Source: Bacteroidales bacterium (GTDB lineage: Bacteria; Bacteroidota; Bacteroidia; Bacteroidales; WCHB1-69). Taken from it: 5,554 bases of DNA. The DNA is taken from assembly GCA_031254735.1 (NCBI GenBank), contig JAIRTU010000203.1, forward strand, positions 1 through 5,554, read 5' to 3'. Positions 1-4,711 of this stretch are shown piece after piece. How positions within the stretch are numbered: position 1 is the stretch's first letter; each line of letters starts with the position of its first letter. Both the position numbers and the translations under genes were made by a program. The notes beneath the pieces were generated by a model. That model saw only the letters and a program-made list of their open reading frames with translations. It made no database searches and was not told where the DNA came from.

Positions 1-253
1 ACAGTATCGCAAGGGGAATACCCGGAAAACCGCCGCCTGTGCCAACGTCCAAAATTGTTGTATGCGGCTCGAACGAAATCAGCTTGGCGATACTCAATGA
101 ATGTAAAACATGATTTAAATACAGATTATCAATATCTTTGCGAGAAATTAAATTGATTTGGCTGTTCCAAAAAACATATAACTCTTTCAACTGTGCAAAT
201 TGATGATATTGTTTTTCTGTAATGAAAGGAAAATAGCTGCGAATGATGTCCAT
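1..253 (-). CDS. rsmG: 16S rRNA (guanine-527-N7)-methyltransferase RsmG, 5' part (runs off the left edge)
   Basis: RsmG (GidB) uses S-adenosylmethionine to methylate N7 of G527 in 16S rRNA; its loss is known to give low-level streptomycin resistance. Only the first 84 codons are in the window and they are open to the edge; the family is about 200-210 residues long. Residues 35-40 (NLISRK), the HVLHSLSIAK segment at about 48-57, and the glycine-rich SAM-binding motif I, LDVGTGGGFPGIPLAI at 68-83, are diagnostic. The ATG at 251-253 matches the usual family N-terminus (M-x-I-I-x-x-Y-F-P). It has no Shine-Dalgarno site; instead a terminator-like hairpin and a U-rich tail abut it. A near-identical copy of the gene start lies at 1272-1429. 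I found no TAnnTTTG promoter box just upstream of this copy, so how it is transcribed is unclear. Confidence 0.95.
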   Translation of the reverse strand, partial: MDIIRSYFPFITEKQYHQFAQLKELYVFWNSQINLISRKDIDNLYLNHVLHSLSIAKLISFEPHTTILDVGTGGGFPGIPLAIL

Positions 254-298
254 AAAAAAGAAAAAGGGTATTTTGTTTGTACCTTTTTTGCGGGAGTT
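194..298. repeat. Direct repeat, left copy (rsmG start + terminator + tRNA acceptor-stem remnant)
   Basis: Positions 194-283 are identical to 1370-1459 (90 bases, no mismatch by eye). After a one-base length difference in a T run, similarity resumes: GGGAGTT at 292-298 matches 1467-1473, the 3' acceptor strand of tRNA-Val. Farther left (about 97-193) the copies are still alignable but much diverged. This copy is joined to the intact rsmG. Confidence 0.93.
254..288 (-). terminator. Terminator-like hairpin abutting the rsmG start codon
   Basis: On the minus strand an arm at 280-288 pairs with 262-270 (nine pairs, one of them G-U) around a nine-base loop at 271-279. It is followed by a U-rich run with one C that ends directly at the rsmG ATG. 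This is the duplicated counterpart of the tRNA-Val terminator at 1430-1464. Here no RNA gene precedes it, so it is either a leftover or a regulatory leader for rsmG. Confidence 0.6.
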
Positions 299-409
299 CC
301 CGAATACAAACCCGGAATTTTCCACACGCTTAAAGGTCATATATTTATTTTAATTATCAATTACTTACGTTCTTGCATTTTTGTTTTTTTACCTGATTAT
401 TAAAGATAA
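299..409. other. AT-rich spacer, no gene recognised
   Basis: No convincing gene is seen on either strand. The first bases (about 299-313) can be aligned poorly to the T-arm of tRNA-Val on the minus strand (AATACAAACC against ATTCGAACC), but the stem no longer pairs. If this was once tRNA sequence, it is fully decayed. The rest is AT-rich and low in complexity. Confidence 0.4.
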
Positions 410-622
410 GGGATATTTCCAACACCTGAAAAAGCGGTAATCAGGAAAAAATCCCCCATTGCCGTAAAACGACACTGCAAAAATAGCAAAAAAAATAATA
501 ATACCAATCTCAAAAAAATAAATGATACGGCAAAAATGACAAAATCGCAATTGCGTGCAATGAGAAAGAAAATCACAAACAAAGCAAAACGTACTCGTAA
601 GGCATCACCCGGCAAAAAATGA
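410..622 (+). pseudogene. Lysine/arginine-rich open frame without a start; possible gene remnant
   Basis: The frame is open from just after a stop at 407-409 to a TGA at 620-622 (70 sense codons). Its product is strongly basic, with many Lys, Arg and Asn, and ends in the tail RTRKASPGKK. There is no ATG before 536. From that ATG the product is only 28 residues, beginning MTKSQLRAMRKK. I do not recognise a family; the composition recalls histone-like or rRNA-binding tails, but A-rich DNA produces such frames by chance. An ATG at 619-621 overlaps the stop (ATGA) and opens a ten-residue peptide, MNNLHESFSM, ending at 651. The hairpin at 652-670 follows at once. Low confidence that any of this is expressed. 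Confidence 0.25.
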
Positions 623-651
623 ACAACCTGCATGAAAGTTTTTCCATGTAA

Positions 652-670
652 AGCCGTTTTTTAGACGGCT
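652..670 (+). terminator. Small hairpin between the basic frame and hicB
   Basis: AGCCGT (652-657) pairs with ACGGCT (665-670) around a seven-base loop. The T run lies mostly in the loop and only a weak T-rich stretch (671-678) follows, so it is a poor intrinsic terminator. Its place just before the hicB promoter box suggests it closes an upstream transcript. Confidence 0.35.
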
Positions 671-675
671 GTTAT

Positions 676-703
676 TTTGGCATGATTTTTTTGTGTACTT
701 TTG
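676..703 (+). promoter_or_regulatory. Bacteroidota-type promoter of hicBA
   Basis: TACTTTTG at 696-703 fits the TAnnTTTG -7 consensus exactly. A TTTG at 676-679 could be the -33 element, but the 16-base spacer is shorter than usual (about 19-21). The box ends 22 bases before the hicB ATG at 726. Confidence 0.5.
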
Positions 704-725
704 TGTGGTTATTAAAAAAAACGAA

Positions 726-995
726 ATGAAATATACAATCCGAATAAAGAAGAACAGAGACGGTTGGTTGTCCGGACAGTGCGAGCAATTGCCGGAAGCT
801 GTTACGCAGGGAAAAGATATGGCAGATTTGATGGACAATATGAAAGATGCCATTGAATTGGTTTTGGAATGTAAAAAAGCTGAATTTGACAGATTGAATA
901 AAGAAAAAAATATCATACGTAAAAGATTAACCATGAGTTATGAAAAGAATCCTGTTGCAAAAATACTTAAAAGAAAACGATTGCGTACTGTTTAG
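726..995 (+). CDS. hicB: HicB-family antitoxin
   Basis: HicB antitoxins bind and neutralise the HicA mRNA interferase and usually repress their own operon. This 89-residue protein starts MKYTIRIKKNRDGW. It continues with the short HicB partially degraded RNase H-like fold: the GQCEQLPEAVTQG segment (residues 17-29) corresponds to the usual 'LPG/AxxxQG' region and is followed by the helix with DLMDNMKDAIELVLE. I chose the ATG at 726 because the 11 codons before it (from 693) lie on the promoter box and do not look like HicB. No helix-turn-helix or ribbon-helix-helix domain is evident in the C-terminus, which is basic. The gene overlaps hicA by 56 bases, which is long for such pairs, so its 3' end may also have shifted. 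The order is hicB before hicA. Confidence 0.8.
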   Translation: MKYTIRIKKNRDGWLSGQCEQLPEAVTQGKDMADLMDNMKDAIELVLECKKAEFDRLNKEKNIIRKRLTMSYEKNPVAKILKRKRLRTV

Positions 996-1136
996 GAAGG
1001 GTATACGAGACATTCTATTTATATCAACAGGAAAACCGGAAAAACGACCGCCGTCCCAAGGCATCAAGACGTGCGAGAGCATACTGTTGGTGATATTTGC
1101 AAACAATTGGGAATACCAAAACCAAAATTTAAATAA
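940..1136 (+). pseudogene. hicA: HicA toxin (mRNA interferase), frameshifted
   Basis: HicA is a small double-stranded-RNA-binding-fold RNase that cleaves mRNA. The first 19 codons from the ATG at 940 read as a HicA start (MKRILLQKYLKENDCVLFR). From about 996 the HicA sequence continues in another frame, as EGYTRHSIYINRKTGKTTAV, then PRHQDVREHTVGDICKQLGI, ending with TAA at 1134-1136. Joined, the two parts give a normal 65-residue HicA with the catalytic His (codon 1011-1013) and the TGK..VPRH core. Loss of one G in the AGG-AAGGG run near 994-1001 explains the break. The unshifted frame runs on to 1164 without the catalytic His. There is no classical slippery heptamer, so decay or a sequencing error is likelier than programmed frameshifting. 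Confidence 0.8.
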
Positions 1137-1141
1137 AACCC

Positions 1142-1228
1142 TTATCCGTGATTGCGGATTATGATTTCTTTGTCTTTTTCCACTCTGCACAGCTTTACTC
1201 TGTAAACGTGAATGTATACGTCTCGCAT
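1142..1228 (-). other. 28-codon open frame behind the hicA remnant, probably not a gene
   Basis: On the minus strand an ATG at 1226-1228 opens a 28-residue frame with a rather protein-like composition (HVYRVKLCRVEKDKE), ending at TAA 1142-1144. I recognise no family; it could be the 5' stub of a lost gene or chance. An inverted repeat, ATCCG/CGGAT (1144-1148 and 1155-1159), lies at its end and could equally be a weak terminator for hicBA. Confidence 0.15.
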
Positions 1229-1271
1229 GCAACAATTACATCTGACCATTCGTGATATATTCATATATTTT

Positions 1272-1429
1272 TATCCATTTTGACGAAAGGAATGTAATGT
1301 ATTCATTGCATATCAAAGAATTATAAAATTTTTTGCAGATTTTCAGGAAACATATAAACAGTTTAACAATGCAAATTGATGATATTGTTTTTCTGTAATG
1401 AAAGGAAAATAGCTGCGAATGATGTCCAT
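1272..1429 (-). pseudogene. rsmG: Decayed 5' fragment of a second rsmG
   Basis: The first 20 codons, from the ATG at 1427-1429, are identical to the intact rsmG at 253. Then the copies diverge: the intact gene reads AQLKELYVFWNSQINLI, while this copy reads ALLNCLYVS, a TGA in place of Trp29 (1343-1345), then KSAKNFI. With small deletions, similarity can be followed to the TLHSF segment opposite VLHSL, ending near 1272, about 60 codons into the gene. No rsmG sequence follows, and the SAM-binding motif is absent. It cannot make a functional enzyme. It lies directly downstream of tRNA-Val, which I infer is the ancestral position of rsmG. Confidence 0.85.
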
Positions 1430-1473
1430 AAAAAAGAAAAAGGGTATTTTGTTTGTACCCTTTTGTGGGAGTT
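1370..1473. repeat. Direct repeat, right copy (next to tRNA-Val)
   Basis: This is the partner of 194-298. It holds the first codons of the rsmG pseudogene, the tRNA-Val terminator, and the last bases of the tRNA. The two copies are in the same orientation, 1176 bases apart. Perfect identity ends at 1459 on one side and at 1370 on the other; left of 1370 the two rsmG copies diverge sharply. Confidence 0.93.
1430..1464 (-). terminator. Intrinsic terminator of tRNA-Val
   Basis: On the minus strand AAAAGGGTA (1464-1456) pairs with TACCCTTTT (1446-1438), nine perfect pairs around a nine-base loop, followed by a T-rich tail (1437-1430). It begins two bases beyond the tRNA 3' end. The tail runs straight into the ATG of the rsmG pseudogene. 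Confidence 0.85.
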
Positions 1474-1540
1474 ATTGGATTCGAACCAATGACCCTCTGC
1501 TTGTAAGGCAGATGCTCTAAACCGGCTGAGCTAAACTCCC
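1466..1540 (-). tRNA. tRNA-Val (anticodon UAC)
   Basis: The 75-base cloverleaf folds without mismatch. Acceptor arms GGGAGTT and AACTCCC pair over seven bases and A is the discriminator. The D stem is GCTC/GAGC, the anticodon stem TCTGC/GCAGA closes the loop CTTACAA with TAC at positions 34-36, and the T stem ATTGG/CCAAT closes TTCGAAT. CCA is not encoded. The gene has its own promoter box and terminator. Its 3' end borders the repeat-flanked region that carries hicBA. Confidence 0.97.
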
Positions 1541-1557
1541 TCGTTTTTTTCAGACTG

Positions 1558-1592
1558 CAAAAGTACAATATTTTTTTGATATAAATGACAAA
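1558..1592 (-). promoter_or_regulatory. Promoter of tRNA-Val
   Basis: On the minus strand TACTTTTG (1565 down to 1558) matches the TAnnTTTG -7 element and ends 17 bases before the mature tRNA 5' end. A TTTG at 1592-1589 could be the -33 element, though the 23-base spacer is slightly long. Confidence 0.55.
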
Positions 1593-1624
1593 GAATGAAA
1601 ATATTTTTTGATATTTTTTATAAT

Positions 1625-1656
1625 ATACTGATAAACAGACTTATAATTATCAGTAT
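1625..1656. terminator. AT-rich inverted repeat downstream of hemW
   Basis: ATACTGATAA (1625-1634) and TTATCAGTAT (1647-1656) form a perfect ten-base stem with a 12-base loop. It lies about 90 bases beyond the hemW stop and upstream of the tRNA promoter. AT-rich sequence follows on the minus strand but without an immediate U run, so a terminator role for aspS-hemW is possible, not certain. A second small hairpin, TGTGTG/CACACA with a three-base loop, lies at 1703-1717. The stretch 1541-1747 has no gene. Confidence 0.4.
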
Positions 1657-1747
1657 CCAAGCGACAGAATCACATTTCAGACAATGGATTAAGCGATGAT
1701 TTTGTGTGCGGCACACATATTCCCTTACCGGCGTTGATGATCTTACC

Positions 1748-2902
1748 TTAATCGTGGAGGAACAAAGTACAGGCAATGGCATCGGTGAAGAGGCTTCCTT
1801 CGTCGGAGAGGAGGAGTGTGTCGTCTTTTAAAGAATAATATTGCACAGGAACGTCTTTGAGGTTGTGCATTAACAAAAGCAGAAAATATTTGCCGAAGGC
1901 GGCTTTAATATAATTCAAATCGCAGCCCCACATTGTTCGCAATGAAGTCATAATATATTCATTCACCCGCATAACAGGCGACAGTGTTTCCTGCTCGAAA
2001 AGCATGCTTTCTGCCTCTTTCGGGCAACTGTCGGCAGAAGTAATGCGGTTTATCAGTCGAATATAATCTTCCACGTTGGCGATGTTCCACCCGCGATGTG
2101 TCCGGTTGAAAGAATGTGCCGCCGCCCCCAATCCGACATACATTTCATCTTGCCAATAGGCTGTATTATGCTTGGAAAAACGGTTGGGTTTACAGAAGTT
2201 AGAGGTTTCGTAGTGAATGAAATCGTGCGTTTTTGCAAAGTCTTTCAGCAGGCGATACTGCTCTATCACCTGCTCTTCGTCGGGGAGTAGCAGGTGTTTT
2301 TTGCTGACCTGCCGAAACAGGGCGGAGTTCGGCTCTAACGAAAGGCTGTAACACGAAAGGTGCGGAACGTCTTTTGCCTTCATCAAATTGGTATACCATT
2401 GTTCGAGTGTCAGCTGCGGGTAGCCGTACATCAAATCGATCGACAGGTTGGGAAAACCGTATTTGTAAGCAAGCTCTATGCACTTCTCGGCTTGTGTTGC
2501 CGTATGTATCCTTCCCAACGTTTGCAGGTTGCTGTCGAAAAACGACTGTATGCCTATGCTCAACCGGTTTACCGAAGTGTTGGCAAGCTGTTTAAGATAG
2601 GTTTCATTCAGATTATTGGGGTTGGCTTCGAGGGTGATCTCGGCGTTGGGCAGCAAACCAAATGTCTGCCTTGCGGACGTGATAATATGTTCTATTTCTT
2701 TTGGTGTCAACACACTTGGCGTGCCGCCGCCAAAGTACAACGTTTGGGCGGCATCCTGTTGCAGATAGCCTTTTCTCCACTCCATCTCCCGACAAAGTGC
2801 TGCGATAAAAGGCTGTTTCAGCGTTAATTTAGTCGAAGAATAAAAATTGCAATAGGAACATTTATTTACACAAAACGGAATATGAATGTAAATTCCCGAC
2901 AT
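1748..2902 (-). CDS. hemW: Heme chaperone HemW (radical SAM, HemN-like)
   Basis: HemW is a radical SAM protein related to coproporphyrinogen III dehydrogenase HemN, but it acts as a heme-binding chaperone that delivers heme to respiratory enzymes. The protein is 384 residues, normal for the family. The iron-sulfur motif C11-x3-C15-x2-C18 follows the typical start GIYIHIPFC. GGGTPS (58-63), EANP (92-95), RLSIGIQSF (113-121), HYETSNF (230-236) and GLGAAAHSF (257-265) are family signatures. HNTAYW at 245-250 matches the HNxxYW heme-binding motif described for HemW, which together with length favours HemW over HemN. The C-terminal domain contains NEYIMTSLR (314-322). The start lies one base after the aspS stop (TAA-G-ATG), so it is surely co-transcribed and probably translationally coupled with aspS. 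Confidence 0.95.
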   Translation of the reverse strand: MSGIYIHIPFCVNKCSYCNFYSSTKLTLKQPFIAALCREMEWRKGYLQQDAAQTLYFGGGTPSVLTPKEIEHIITSARQTFGLLPNAEITLEANPNNLNETYLKQLANTSVNRLSIGIQSFFDSNLQTLGRIHTATQAEKCIELAYKYGFPNLSIDLMYGYPQLTLEQWYTNLMKAKDVPHLSCYSLSLEPNSALFRQVSKKHLLLPDEEQVIEQYRLLKDFAKTHDFIHYETSNFCKPNRFSKHNTAYWQDEMYVGLGAAAHSFNRTHRGWNIANVEDYIRLINRITSADSCPKEAESMLFEQETLSPVMRVNEYIMTSLRTMWGCDLNYIKAAFGKYFLLLLMHNLKDVPVQYYSLKDDTLLLSDEGSLFTDAIACTLFLHD

Positions 2903-2903
2903 C

Positions 2904-4658
2904 TTACTCCGGCTCTTCTATGCAGATGCCCAACTCTTTCAACTGCTCGTCTTTGATACCGGAAGGAGCATCGATCATCACATCTCTGCCCGAATTGTTT
3001 TTGGGAAAGGCAATAAAGTCGCGGATAGAATCTACGGCGTTGAACACGGCACACATACGATCAAACCCAAAAGCAATGCCCGCATGAGGCGGTGCACCAA
3101 AAGTGAAAGCATTCATCAAAAAGCCAAACTGCCGCTGTGCCTCCTCTTGCGAAAAACCAAGCACCTTGAACATCTGCTGTTGCATCTCGCGTTGAAAGAT
3201 ACGCACCGAGCCGCCGCCCACCTCCACACCGTTGATCACCAAATCGTAAGCATTGGCTCTCACGCTTGCAGGGTCGGTTTCCAGCAACGCCTCGTCTTCG
3301 GGCTTGGGGGCAGTGAAAGGGTGATGTTTCGCATAGAAACGACCACTCTCTTCGTCCCATTCCAACAAAGGAAAATCAAGCACCCACAAAGGTTTAAAAC
3401 TGTTGTCCTGCTTACGCAATCCCAGACGATCGCCCATTTCCAACCGCAGTTCACACAATATCTTCTGTGCCTTTTCGGTCTTTCCCGATATGATGAGGAT
3501 CAAATCTCCCGCTTTGGCATTGCACTTTTGAGCCACCGCCGCCAAGTCGTCTTGCGAATAGAATTTGTCTACCGACGATTTATACGTACCATCGCTGTTG
3601 CACAAAACATACACCAGCCCGCTCGCCCCTATCTGTGGTCGTTTGACAAAGTCGGTTAAGCTGTCCAACTGTTTGCGGGTATAATTGGCACAGCCTTCGG
3701 CACAAATGCCAAGCACAAGCTCTGCCTCGTTGAAGACCTTAAAATCGCGGTGCTGCAACACCTCGTTCAACTCCACAAAAGGCATTCCAAAGCGTAGATC
3801 GGGTTTGTCGCTGCCGTAGAACTTCATCGCATCGGCGTAAGACATTCGCTCGAAATCGTTTAAAGAAACCCCTTTCAATGTTTTGAAAAGATGTTTGAAC
3901 AGGCTTTCAAATATCTGCAAAACATCTTCCTGTTCCACAAAAGACATCTCACAGTCTATCTGTGTAAACTCCGGCTGCCGATCGGCACGCAAGTCTTCAT
4001 CGCGAAAGCAACGAACAATCTGGAAATATTTATCCATGCCCGCAATCATCAACAGCTGCTTGAACGTCTGCGGAGACTGCGGCAACGCATAAAACTGTCC
4101 CCTGTTCATGCGGGAAGGCACGAGGAAATCTCTTGCCCCTTCGGGCGTGGAACTGATAAGAAAAGGCGTCTCTATCTCGGCGAAGCCGATGTTGTGCAAA
4201 TAATTCCTGACTTCGATGCCCAACTTGTGCCGAAACAGCAAATTGTTCTTTACCTCATTTCGACGAATATCCAAATAGCGGTATTGCATACGCAGTTCGT
4301 CTCCGCCGTCGGTGTTGTCTTCTATGGTAAAAGGAGGCAAGGCAGAAGCATTCAAAACGGTAATTTCGTCTACAACAAGCTCGATATCGCCGGTGTATAT
4401 GTTTTTGTTTTTATTATAACGCTCGGCAACCACGCCTTTTACCTTGATCACAAACTCTCGCCCCAATGTGCGTGCCTGCCGACACAGTTCGGGTTTCGTT
4501 TCCATGTTGAAAGCCAATTGCGTGATGCCGTAACGGTCGCGCAAATCGATAAAAGTCATTCCGCCCAAGTCTCTTGAACGCTGCACCCAACCACAAAGTA
4601 TTACTTCCTGTCCTGCGTTCGCTAACGTCAGTTCTCCACAAGTATTTGTTCTATACAT
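2904..4658 (-). CDS. aspS: Aspartyl-tRNA synthetase, bacterial type
   Basis: AspRS charges tRNA-Asp with aspartate in the cytoplasm. The 584-residue length and layout are those of bacterial AspRS: an N-terminal OB-fold anticodon-binding domain (about 1-105, with [12 protein letters not shown] at 22-33), a class II catalytic core, and the bacterial GAD insertion domain (roughly 285-420). Motif 2 is [14 protein letters not shown] (218-231) and motif 3 is GIAFGFDRM (527-535), followed by FPKN (551-554). QSPQ (194-197) belongs to the aspartate-binding region. Residue 31 is Leu, as in the tRNA-Asp-specific E. coli enzyme; the Pseudomonas non-discriminating enzyme has His there. The start fits the family N-terminus (M-x-R-T-x-x-C-G-x-L). 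It is the first gene of a two-gene unit with hemW and is preceded by a promoter box. Confidence 0.98.
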   Translation of the reverse strand: MYRTNTCGELTLANAGQEVILCGWVQRSRDLGGMTFIDLRDRYGITQLAFNMETKPELCRQARTLGREFVIKVKGVVAERYNKNKNIYTGDIELVVDEITVLNASALPPFTIEDNTDGGDELRMQYRYLDIRRNEVKNNLLFRHKLGIEVRNYLHNIGFAEIETPFLISSTPEGARDFLVPSRMNRGQFYALPQSPQTFKQLLMIAGMDKYFQIVRCFRDEDLRADRQPEFTQIDCEMSFVEQEDVLQIFESLFKHLFKTLKGVSLNDFERMSYADAMKFYGSDKPDLRFGMPFVELNEVLQHRDFKVFNEAELVLGICAEGCANYTRKQLDSLTDFVKRPQIGASGLVYVLCNSDGTYKSSVDKFYSQDDLAAVAQKCNAKAGDLILIISGKTEKAQKILCELRLEMGDRLGLRKQDNSFKPLWVLDFPLLEWDEESGRFYAKHHPFTAPKPEDEALLETDPASVRANAYDLVINGVEVGGGSVRIFQREMQQQMFKVLGFSQEEAQRQFGFLMNAFTFGAPPHAGIAFGFDRMCAVFNAVDSIRDFIAFPKNNSGRDVMIDAPSGIKDEQLKELGICIEEPE

Positions 4659-4694
4659 TCTTTTATTCTTTTATATCTTTTGAAAATTAATGGG

Positions 4695-4702
4695 CAAAAG
4701 TA
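4695..4702 (-). promoter_or_regulatory. Promoter -7 box of aspS-hemW
   Basis: TACTTTTG on the minus strand matches TAnnTTTG. It sits nine bases beyond the stop of the upstream membrane-protein gene and 36 bases before the aspS ATG. No clear TTTG -33 element is found at normal spacing. A short leader of about 30 bases is implied. Confidence 0.45.
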
Positions 4703-4711
4703 GCACTTTTT

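Noticed and set aside
200..403. 67-codon plus-strand frame at the left edge
   Set aside because: It overlaps the rsmG start on the opposite strand and the duplicated hairpin; no family resemblance.
400..633. 77-codon minus-strand frame, very hydrophobic, membrane-like
   Set aside because: Complement of A-rich DNA gives Phe/Leu/Ile-rich frames. There is no promoter and no recognisable family, and it could not be distinguished from chance.
605..934. 109-codon minus-strand frame opposite hicB
   Set aside because: It lies antisense to a recognisable HicB and crosses the hicBA promoter and hairpin. Its composition (Phe, Ser, Ile rich) is that of the complement of A-rich coding DNA.
990..1003. 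Programmed -1 frameshift in hicA
   Set aside because: The sequence at the junction has no X-XXY-YYZ slippery heptamer in the right phase and no strong hairpin just downstream, so a simple indel is more likely.
1236..1568. 110-codon minus-strand frame containing an 'AGLEHLPYKQRVIGSNPITPT' type segment
   Set aside because: That segment is the translation of the tRNA-Val gene itself, a well-known false protein, and the rest is the rsmG pseudogene in another frame.
3891..4577. 228-codon plus-strand frame
   Set aside because: It is the antisense shadow of aspS, whose class II synthetase motifs are complete on the minus strand.
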